DNA of 64,000 nucleotides from Rhynchopus sp. YZ270_cl-10. Taxonomy: Eukaryota > Euglenozoa > Diplonemea > Diplonemida > Diplonemidae. The notes below the pieces were generated by a model. The model had not been told where the DNA came from. It was given only the letters and a program-made list of their open reading frames with translations, and made no database searches. Position numbers and translations under genes: made by a program. Each line of letters starts with the position of its first letter. The stretch's first letter is position 1. Shown one piece after another: positions 21,762-30,700 of the stretch. The DNA lies in the NCBI GenBank assembly GCA_964035575.1, contig OZ037873.1:558001-622000 (forward strand), read 5' to 3'.

Positions 21762-21995
21762 AAAGAAAGAAAAAAGAAGAAGAAATGTACAGAGGTGATA
21801 TTTGACTTTAGTGCCGACCACTTTCACCAAGGGGTTTTCAAACCACCAAAAGAACTGTGTGCTTTACCTGAAGTGCGGATGAGGATGGATGCGACCAACA
21901 AACGAATAAATAAAGAAGGGGCTGGTATTTTCCTTTACATATTACTCTAAAAAACCCCCTCCCACCTCACCTCTTTTTTTTTTTTTTGATTTGGA
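21762..21995 (+). repeat. Duplication tail, unit 1
   Basis: These 235 bp after the G run (AAAGAAAGAAAAAAG onward, then GTGCTTTACCTGAAGTGCGG) recur nearly unchanged at 24925-25150, again right after a G run. It is the far side of the G tract in both duplication units. No gene is evident. Confidence 0.7.
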
Positions 21996-22004
21996 TTTTT
22001 TAGT

Positions 22005-23685
22005 ACAAGCAGTACCAGCATTCGGTCTCTCCTGCCACGTCCTTTGGTGGGCCACGATAGCGACAGTGGTAAAGATGTGTTGTGCACGAGAGGCACAGAC
22101 AATCTTTCAAGTTTTCTTTTATAATTGTTTTGTTTTTAGTTTTCCCTCACCCTCTAAAGACTGCTTCAATGCCTTTCCGGACATTTCGCTTCTCTAGCAT
22201 GTATTTTCCCCCTTCATGTTATGACCCCTATTTAGACTCTCAAAAAACAGTATTAGCGAATAAACACATTCTCGTGTAAACTACCAAAATAACGGGCTTC
22301 TCTCCCTCGTTTTTTTTCTTCTAAAACCCCTTCCCCCTAGACTGTGATGAAGACTTTTACTGCAAAAAAAAAACAACAGAAACCACACAAAACACACAAA
22401 ACACCAATGGAACTCACCATCGAGGGGTTTGATGGTCGGACGTACGTCGTCGACGTAGATGTGGATGACACAGTGAAGGACCTGCGGCGGAAGGTGGCAA
22501 CTACAGCGGGGTTTGCTGAAGACAGCTTTGACATGGACTTCAGAGGGAACGGCGAAGGAGAAGGCATGACCATCACGGCGCTGAGTGCTGGCGACACAGT
22601 CGTATTGAGGCAGTCGAAGAAGCAAGAGTCCATTGCAGCACTTCGTGCATTGGGTGAGACAGACCTCACACCAGAGAGGCTTGCGCGTGTAGAAGACCCC
22701 GAGGTAGCGAGGTTGTTTCTGCAGGCAGAAGTTGTAACTACGATTCCTCGCAAGTTCCTCTCGCGCACTAATTTACGTAGCCTTGATCTGAGTGCCCCGT
22801 TGGCTGTTACTACGATAGGTGACAACTTCTTGTATCAATGTTCGTCATTGGAATCAATTAACTTGTCTGGGTTGCGCAACGTCACGATAGTAGGCGACTA
22901 CTTCCTGCACAACTGCACGTCATTCCTCACTTTTGAGCCATTCAACTTTGCAGGATTGAGCAGGGTCGCAAGCCTTGGTAACTACTTCTTATCAGGTTGC
23001 ACGTCGTTAACCACCATCGACTTTGCAGGATCAGGCAATGTCACGAGACTTGGGGACGATTTTTTATCAGGTTGCACGTCGTTAACCTCCATCGACTTTG
23101 CGGGATTGGGCAGTGTCACAAGCATTGGTAGCTACTTCTTATCAGGTTGCACGGCGTTACGCTCCATCGACCTTGCAGGGTTGAGTGGTGTGATACGCCT
23201 TGGATGTAGGTTTATGCATGGTTGCGTTTATTTAGAAACATCCGACCAGGTTCGGAAGTGGTCATCAACTATGCTGATTACCTAGGTGACGAGTTTCCAA
23301 GTCGAGCACACTGCCATGGCTCGTAGTGTGTATAGCACAAAGAGTGTTCCATGAAGAGTCGCTTCGGCAAAACCTTGGCGATGAATTGATTGTCATTGCC
23401 GTCCCTAGTGTTCACCGTAATGTTAATCGGCCGCAATACGTGTGCGGCGTACTTTTGTTTTAAAGAAAAAGAAATTTATTTTGTACGAGTATGCAATCTG
23501 GAAATGAAAGACGCGTTCTTCGGTTGCAATGATTCTTACCGCTTTCCCCTTCCCCCCTTTGTGCTCCACCTCTCCCCCGTACTTCAGGACGCGGGTTTTC
23601 GGGGGGTTTTCGGGACTGTTGGGGTTTGAAAAAATAATATGGTAGAGTTCATCCTCGGGTGTCTACACTAATACAACCAAGTTTT

Positions 23686-23716
<31 letters not shown>
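22005..23716 (+). repeat. Segmental duplication, unit 2
   Basis: It starts with a fragment of the last exon of the C2 gene (22005-22056 matches about 10153-10205) and jumps to sequence matching about 10540. It then runs collinearly through the LRR gene, its 3' region, motif R2 (23648-23686) and a 30-bp G run (23687-23716). Confidence 0.75.
22407..23285 (+). CDS. Ubiquitin-like plus BspA-type LRR protein, 6 repeats
   Basis: At 292 aa this is a close paralog of the protein encoded at 10892-12220. It has the same ubiquitin-like N-terminus and C-terminal cap but only six 25-residue repeats, a difference of exactly 150 aa. I chose the ATG that aligns with the paralog; an upstream ATG at 22344 is in frame only because the A run is one base longer here. 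CCCCCTAG at about 22339 is the likely trans-splice acceptor. The frame is intact, so it is probably functional, and the loss of whole repeats fits unequal exchange within the array. Confidence 0.85.
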   Translation: MELTIEGFDGRTYVVDVDVDDTVKDLRRKVATTAGFAEDSFDMDFRGNGEGEGMTITALSAGDTVVLRQSKKQESIAALRALGETDLTPERLARVEDPEVARLFLQAEVVTTIPRKFLSRTNLRSLDLSAPLAVTTIGDNFLYQCSSLESINLSGLRNVTIVGDYFLHNCTSFLTFEPFNFAGLSRVASLGNYFLSGCTSLTTIDFAGSGNVTRLGDDFLSGCTSLTSIDFAGLGSVTSIGSYFLSGCTALRSIDLAGLSGVIRLGCRFMHGCVYLETSDQVRKWSSTMLIT

Positions 23717-23717
<1 letters not shown>

Positions 23718-24908
23718 AGGGGATACGACTCCAGCCATTTTGGCTGGGACCAAACGCACGGAAAATTCATTTGGCATTATCTGGCCATCTCCAAGGCAAC
23801 TGCGGGTGAAAAACACCCTCAGAGTGGGTCACAGGGGGCCTGTGGGTCGAAAAACGACCCAGAAGCCACCCCAGAATACAAAAAAATGGAAAAAAATAGT
23901 GAAAAAACGGCTTTTTTCACGTTTTGGCCACTTTGGGCAAAATAGCGATTTTTCGAGAAAAAAATCAAAAACCGGGATATTTTTTGACATCACAAAGCCT
24001 CCTTTGGCACAAATATACCCCAAAAGTGGCCTGTGAGTCCATTCCAACCTGTTTTGGACATATTTGACACTTTTGGAAGTGTTTTTTTGGTGTTTTTAGG
24101 TCAAAAAAATGCCCAAGACGTCCCCAAGACATCCCCAAGACACTTTGCACACCCCCTGTTACGGTCATATTTTTTTCGTTTTTTTGCCTGAAACCCCCAA
24201 AATACCCCTCCCGGACCCCACATAGTCCCGAATATCCATCACACACCCACTCAGAGTGAGTAGAAGCACCCCAAAAAAAATATTTTTTAAAGCCCTAAAA
24301 TTGTGCTTCAGTTTCGGCAGCATCCATGTTGAAGTTGAAGGGCTTTAAAAAATATTTTTTTTGGGGTGCTTCTACTCACTCTGAGTGGGTGTGTGATGGA
24401 TATTCGGGACTATGTGGGGTCCGGGAGGGGTATTTTGGGGGTTTCAGGCAAAAAAACGAAAAAAATATGACCGTAACAGGGGGTGTGCAAAGTGTCTTGG
24501 GGATGTCTTGGGGACGTCTTGGGCATTTTTTTGACCTAAAAACACCAAAAAAACACTTCCAAAAGTGTCAAATATGTCCAAAACAGGTTGGAATGGACTC
24601 ACAGGCCACTTTTGGGGTATATTTGTGCCAAAGGAGGCTTTGTGATGTCAAAAAATATCCCGGTTTTTGATTTTTTTCTCGAAAAATCGCTATTTTGCCC
24701 AAAGTGGCCAAAACGTGAAAAAAGCCGTTTTTTCACTATTTTTTTCCATTTTTTTGTATTCTGGGGTGGCTTCTGGGTCGTTTTTCGACCCACAGGCCCC
24801 CTGTGACCCACTCTGAGGGTGTTTTTCACCCGCAGTTGCCTTGGAGATGACCAGATAATGCCAAATGAATTTTCCGTGCGCAAAAAATGGCTGGAGTCGT
24901 ACCCCCTA
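23717..24908. mobile_element. 1192-bp palindromic foldback element A
   Basis: The left arm is 23717-24296 and the right arm 24339-24908, around a 42-bp loop. It starts TAGGGGATACGACTCC and ends with the inverse GGAGTCGTACCCCCTA. The arms are nearly perfect; the left arm has a few extra bases near its outer end. G runs border both ends (23687-23716 and 24909-24924). There is no coding sequence. I see no difference from copy B at 36480-37671, including that asymmetry, so movement was recent and must have used an enzyme supplied elsewhere. Confidence 0.85.
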
Positions 24909-24924
24909 GGGGGGGGGGGGGGGG

Positions 24925-25150
24925 AAGAAAGAAAAAAGAAGAAGGAATGTACAGAGGTGATATTTGACTTTAGTGCCGACTACTTTCACCGAGGGGTTTT
25001 CAAACCACCAAAAGAACTGTGTGCTTTACCTGAAGTGCGGATGAGGATGGATGCGACCAACAAACGAATAAATAAAGAAGGGGCTGGTATTTTCCTTTAC
25101 TTATTACTCTAAAAAACCCCTCCCACCTCACCTCTTTTTTTTTGATTTGG
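24925..25150 (+). repeat. Duplication tail, unit 2
   Basis: This is a near-identical copy of 21762-21995. It ends the duplicated segment; the sequence beyond about 25150 is unique. Confidence 0.7.
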
Positions 25151-25294
25151 ATTTACGTATAAAGGCTTCGACCAACATTAAGTACAGACCCTATTAGCCC
25201 CAAAAATGGGTTCTTAGGTGATCAACACAACAAAAAATCAAAATTACTCTCTGCAGCAGTTACAGTGCAATACAATACAAAACCAAACAGAGTA

Positions 25295-25684
25295 CATAGA
25301 TGGTAGTCGGGCCGAGTCGGGCCGACTCGGGCCGACCACTTTTCGTTATTTTTTTTTTTCAAAAAATTTTTTTTCAGAGTCGGCCCGAGTCGAAAAAAGT
25401 CGGCCCGACTCAAAAAAAAGTCGGCCCGAGTTTTTTTTTTTGGTTTTTTTTGTTTTGTTTTGTTTTTTTTTTGGTTTTTTTTTTTGGAAAAGATTTTACT
25501 GTGGGGGGGGCCGACGGGACCCGACTCGGGCCGACTTTTTTTTTTTTTTAAAATTTTTTTTCGACTCGGCCCGAGTCGGCCCGACTTTTGAAAAAAAAAA
25601 AAAAAAAAAAAAAGTCGGCCCGAGTCGGCCCGAGTCCCAGATTTTCCAAAAACTCGGCCCGACTCGGGCCGACTACCATCTATG
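25295..25684. mobile_element. Small CATAG-type TIR element I2
   Basis: The 390-bp element starts CATAGATGGTAGTCGG and ends with the inverse. It is flanked by the exact 6-bp duplication AGAGTA (25289-25294 and 25685-25690). The interior is made of iterations of TCGGCCCGAG in both orientations plus T and A runs. Termini and target length match I1 at 16383-16617, though the interior repeat is entirely different. Confidence 0.7.
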
Positions 25685-25837
25685 AGAGTAGCACAAAAAA
25701 AAAAATCTGTACTTCATTGGTCTCGACAACAAGCCAGTGAAGCACCCCCTAACAGATTACGGGTATCCGGGTTCTCTCTCCGGCTACCCCTCCCATCCCC
25801 CATACCCCGAACTATTTAACTATCGATCACGATCACG

Positions 25838-27739
25838 ATGACAAACCTACACGCGCGCTATGACACGCTGTATGAGCAAATTCAAGACCGCATTAGTACC
25901 GCACAGGCGGAAGACGAGATTAAACGTCTCTTCGACATGGTAGATATGCTTCTCCACCTGCACGACCAGATCCAGTCCATCTCCCGCGCCCGCGTGCCGG
26001 AGGAGAAGAAGGCGCCGACGGCGAAGAAGGCGAAGGAGGCGAAGAAGGCGTCGGAGTCGAAGACGAAGCCGGCTAGAGAGAAGGCTCAAGCTAAAGCCGA
26101 TGCTAAGTCCGATGCGAGGACGCAGATCAAGACGCCGAAGCCGGCAACTACGCAACCCACACAAGATGAGGGAACGACGAGACAAACAAAGACGTCGACA
26201 AAGAAAAGTACGAGCACCTGGGTGCACGTAGCAAAGAAAGCGGCACCGAAGGAGGTTATCGCTTCGGAGGGATGGTCTGCACCATTCATGGACGCGCCCC
26301 TCTTCGACACCCTTAAGTTAGGGGTGTTTATTGCTGACACGACGAAGCGTGCCAACGACGCGAAGGAAGCAATGATGACAGCGTGGGATGTGACGGAGGA
26401 CGCGACGGGGTATGCCGTGTTGTGTCCGTACCCGTTCGACGGGAGTGTGACGACGTCGGTGCGGCTGACGACAGGGGCAGCACGCCCTTACCATGCGTAC
26501 CAGGTAGGGAACATCGGTACGACGGGCGTAGCCACCACGCAGAAGGTGCTCGATGCGAATACTGCGGAGAGAGGAACAAGAGGAGCAAGAGGTACAAGCG
26601 TTATGTTCTGTGAGGTAGCTGCAAAGCACACCTCCAGCGCGTACTGGAAGTGCCTCCAGACCGACACCGAACCGTCGTTCCGCAGGCTCTGCAGACGGTC
26701 TCTGCCGGATAATGTGAGGGTAGAGAACTCGCACATGTGGAAAGTGCTGAAGCAGAAAGGAACCCGCAAGATGAGCGTGCGCGTGCCCACGAAGGCTGTC
26801 AACGACATCCTCAGCAACAGCGGCGTCGACGGGGTATTTTGGAAATACCCCTCTTTCAACCAAGGGCGGGAGGTATACCATGTGCTTCCTCTCAAGCGGA
26901 GTGTGGACCGGCGCACCGCTATCAACGCGGCCAGGAAGTGTGGGGCGGATGTTCTAGGCCTAGCACTGGGAGAGAAGCGGCTTTCGCTCCGCCTTGCGGA
27001 CAGCGCGCGCACGGAGGCAGTCCGCGCGCTCATTGGTGAACTTGCGGAGGTAGTGACGGCACCGGTACCTCGCTACACAGTCACAGGCGCAACGAGACGG
27101 GAACACCCAGAGGACATCCTCTACCAACTAGAGGCGGCAGGATGGCAGTCAGTGGCGTCGGTATCGACGTACTGCACGGGCAAGGAGCGGACCTGCATAG
27201 TTACGGCCGACGCCCCCCCTACATTCGACTCGGTCGTGCGCGACGATGAGAGCGTCCTCTGGGTGCGCCAATACGCGGACCAGGACAAGCGGTACCGGCA
27301 GTCGCACTCCCTCAGCAGTGAAAAAGGTAAGCAGAGGCAGGAGAAGTCGAAGCTCCCACCGCGCGCTGACAAAGACTTCGCTTTCGACCCGGCCCCGGTA
27401 CCAGTTGAGAAAACCAGCGGGAAGAAGAGAACGGCTGCGGACGCCAACCCCACTAGCAACGACCGCGACAACATGGACTCCTCAGAGGAAGAAGACGTGG
27501 AAATGGAATCTCAGCACAAACACTTCTTTGCGTTAGGGGAAGAGCCGCTGGCAAGCGCAATAGGATGGAAGTGCGCTGTGTGTGCGAAGCCGAAGAGGCC
27601 TGGGACGCGGGCCTGGCCATGCACGAGCGAGACGTGCGCACAGGGCATCTGTTTTACCTGCCGCAAGTCTACGTTGGAGGGAGAGGTGGCCAGACAACAG
27701 CAAGCCGCACAGCAAACTGAGGAGCAAACCGAGCAGTGA
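25838..27739 (+). CDS. LINE ORF1 protein
   Basis: The protein has 633 aa and is probably RNA-binding. The N-terminus is helical (about 1-45), then comes a Lys/Ala-rich basic stretch (about 50-130). The middle (about 150-470) looks globular, perhaps two diverged copies of an RRM-like fold, but I do not recognise a family. The C-terminus has a zinc-binding pattern at about 590-615 (WKCAVCAKPK, then C, then CAQGICFTCRK), roughly C-x2-C-x12-C-x4-C-x4-C-x2-C, like a RING or ZZ variant. It ends at a UGA followed by C, in the same frame as ORF2. Its start is the first ATG after the short 5' leader. Confidence 0.7.
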   Translation: MTNLHARYDTLYEQIQDRISTAQAEDEIKRLFDMVDMLLHLHDQIQSISRARVPEEKKAPTAKKAKEAKKASESKTKPAREKAQAKADAKSDARTQIKTPKPATTQPTQDEGTTRQTKTSTKKSTSTWVHVAKKAAPKEVIASEGWSAPFMDAPLFDTLKLGVFIADTTKRANDAKEAMMTAWDVTEDATGYAVLCPYPFDGSVTTSVRLTTGAARPYHAYQVGNIGTTGVATTQKVLDANTAERGTRGARGTSVMFCEVAAKHTSSAYWKCLQTDTEPSFRRLCRRSLPDNVRVENSHMWKVLKQKGTRKMSVRVPTKAVNDILSNSGVDGVFWKYPSFNQGREVYHVLPLKRSVDRRTAINAARKCGADVLGLALGEKRLSLRLADSARTEAVRALIGELAEVVTAPVPRYTVTGATRREHPEDILYQLEAAGWQSVASVSTYCTGKERTCIVTADAPPTFDSVVRDDESVLWVRQYADQDKRYRQSHSLSSEKGKQRQEKSKLPPRADKDFAFDPAPVPVEKTSGKKRTAADANPTSNDRDNMDSSEEEDVEMESQHKHFFALGEEPLASAIGWKCAVCAKPKRPGTRAWPCTSETCAQGICFTCRKSTLEGEVARQQQAAQQTEEQTEQ

Positions 27740-27768
27740 CTGCCTGGCGTGGGCCCGGGCGGGGGGCC
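27737..27768 (+). promoter_or_regulatory. Possible stop-codon readthrough site between ORF1 and ORF2
   Basis: The UGA at 27737-27739 is followed by C (UGA-C is the leakiest tetranucleotide in eukaryotes). About 12 nt later a GC hairpin can form: GGCCC at 27752-27756 pairs with GGGCC at 27764-27768 around a G-rich 7-nt loop. Both flanking frames are the same and there is no other stop. Readthrough is inferred, not shown; reinitiation at a non-AUG codon is the alternative. Confidence 0.45.
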
Positions 27769-30700
27769 TACCTGCGGTGCTGACAAAGCTACAATCGCAG
27801 CACATTTGGCGCCGTACAATCTGCGTGTCGTGGAAGCTGGCAACTCCGGTGATTGCCAGTTCCAATCCATATCCGTTTGTCTAGAGGGACACAACAACTT
27901 GAGTAGCGAACTACGGGAGATTGCCGTCAACGCAATATGCTCGCAGCCTGAGAAGTATAGTCCGTTCATCGTCGACGCATCGGTTGATGAATACGTTAGT
28001 GACATGTCACGAAAGGGTTCATGGGGGGACCAGCTGACGCTACAGACGCTAGTTGACTGCTCTGGGTGTCCTGCAATGGTGTACTCCACTGACGACAGCG
28101 CCAACGTCCGTGTCCTCAAACTGTCTCCTGCCACACCTACGGATCTGGACCCTATCCACCTGGCTTACGTTGGTGGCATGCACTACTGCGCCGTGGTGTC
28201 CTCGTCTACTAGCCCGATAGACATGGATGCACTCCTCGATACGACTACAATCTTAGAAGCAAGCCCTCCATCCGTCTCGCTCCCGAAGAGAGACCAATTC
28301 GCTGCTCCAAGGAACGCACGTCCACGGGCCGGAAACACCCTCACCTTTGCCAGCATCAATGTCACAGCCCTCTACCCACACCTGGACAGTGTGCTCGAAA
28401 TGGATGTAGATGTCGTCGGGATTCAAGAAACTTCCCTCACCGCCGCTGTTCAAGAGGAGGTTGACATCGGACTCACGAAGGGCGACTGGGCTCCTGTATG
28501 GGGGGCCCCTGTGGAAGGTGCGCGTTCCAAGCATGTGAAGACGGGCGACATCACTAGAGGACGTAACGGTGGTGTTGCTATGTTGTGCAGGAGACCGTGC
28601 GTTTTACGGAGGTGCACTACATTCGACGACGTCCTAGACAAGTTCTACAGAGCAGGCCGTCTCGTACATAGCTTTGTAGCAACTGGCGATGGGAAAAAAG
28701 GCATTAATGTGTTTACTGTCTATGCAAAATCGGGTGGCGCACAGGAAGACTTTCGTTACAGAGAAGAACTACTACAGACGCTACTCCTGGACCTACCGAG
28801 GAGGCTTGGGAATGTACCAGCTATTGTTCTAGGAGACCTAAACACTGATGTATCTAGATCCCCGGCCCTCCGGAAAGCACTCAGCTCTACTTGGGTGGAT
28901 GGTGCTGCCCTAGCTGCCGCCCTACTCGGCGAGGAGCCTCCCCCCACGTACACCGGTACGATCAACAGCACGCGCATCGACTACGTTCTACTCAACACAT
29001 GGGCGGCGCAAGCATTAACTGCCAGCAAAACCTTTCGGGTTCCAGGGGTGTGCAAACATTCTTGTGTCTCTGTAACGCTCAACTTCGACGCTTTCCAGCA
29101 GAAGTCACTCCGCTATCAACTACCAAGAGCAATTCCTCCGCCTGCATCAGGCTCGACAACTAAAATCCCCATGCCTTGCCGGAAGCGTTTTATGGACCTT
29201 GTGCAACAGGACGACGTTGACGGTGCATGGCGTGAGATGTGCAAGCTATGTGAGACCTACCTCCTCTCCTGCAGCGGGTCATCCGACCAAAGATACCGTG
29301 GTAGGGGGATCGACCGCGCGCCAACGAAGCAACCCATGTGCGCGAAAGTGTCACCCGACACTGGCTATGGGATGTGTACCTTGGAGTCCCGTCTAGACAA
29401 AGTGGGGTCCAGGCTCACACACATCACACGTAGGCTCCGTCACCTCAATGGGTTGGGTACGCCGTACACCGTATCCGTTGAAGATGAGCGTTGCTGGAAC
29501 AAGTGCAGACGGCTCCTCTCAGGGTTCACTTCATCCGAGCTGTGCGTGAACCCATCAAAAGAACTGCCCAATCTTGACGAGGCTATGCGTTTATGCAGTC
29601 TGGTGTCGGCATACAAGACTGCACTCCGTGCGAAGCGTTGCATGGCAAAGCGTTCCTCATACAGGAAGTCCATTGCCGACAAGTTCCTGCGGGACTACAA
29701 AGGGCTCACTGCTTGGCTCTCACCCAAAGCGAGCACCACCACTGATGCTGTTACGAGGCCTGACGGATCACTGACAGCTAACGTCGAAGAGATGGACGCT
29801 ATCCTGACAGAGGCCTGGGATCCTATTCTTCGCATGTACAACGAAACCGACAACCCTGAACCAGACTTTGGTCCATTCATGGCACGATTCGGCGACCATG
29901 TTACGAAACATCCCATGGAGCTGAGTGACGTCACTGGTGATGAGCTGCGAGCAGTGCTTATGCAGAAGAAGAAGTCATCTGGCGCCTGTGGCATTGATGG
30001 GTGGAGAATTGACGAGCTACAACGGCTCCCTGTTCCGCTCCTGCAACTATTTGCAGAATTGTTCAACCTCATTGAGCGCACGAGCTGCTGGCCTCAAGGC
30101 CTCCTAACAGCCTTGGTGACGCTAATTCCCAAAGGCGACTCTGGTGCCCCGCTCGACCTTCGCCCTATTACGGTAACGAGCGCCGTGTACAGACTGTGGG
30201 CATGTCGCCGGCTTAAGGACATAGTTCGTTGGCAAGACGGCTGGCTCCTCCCTTCGCAACGCGGTTTCCGCACCGGGGGTAGTACCGATGACGTGCTGCT
30301 TGACATAACGTCAGCCATTGAAGAAACCCTACTAAATGACGAACTAGAGTTATATTTGGTGGCGCTCGATTTCCAGAAGTGCTTCGACAGAGTCCCGCAG
30401 AAGCTGGTTCTTGCTCTGGCTAAGTCCATGGGAATGCACGCACGCATTCTTGATCCGCTTACTTCGATGTACTCCCACCTCCGCCGACGTTTCAAGCTCC
30501 CCAATGGTGTTGGACAGGAATTCATGGTAACAAACGGCATCCTCCAAGGTTGCCCAATATCGGCCATGCTCATCAACGCGCTGCTAGCAGTGGTTCTGTC
30601 CGTGATTTTGAACGAGGTCAGCGGCACATCGTCTTCATCATACGCGGACGACGTCACCATCATGTCAGATACCTCTGAGACGCACATCCAGGAAGCGGTT

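Noticed and set aside
22344-22406. Upstream in-frame ATG of the second LRR gene as the true start
   Set aside because: In the otherwise identical first copy the same ATG is out of frame because the A run is one base shorter. The shared MELTIEG start is the conserved one.
23717-24908. Mirror-image open frames of about 72-125 codons in the palindromic elements (also in 36480-37671 and 17270-18210)
   Set aside because: Each is open equally on both arms because the arms are inverted copies. They have no leader, no domain and no codon signal.
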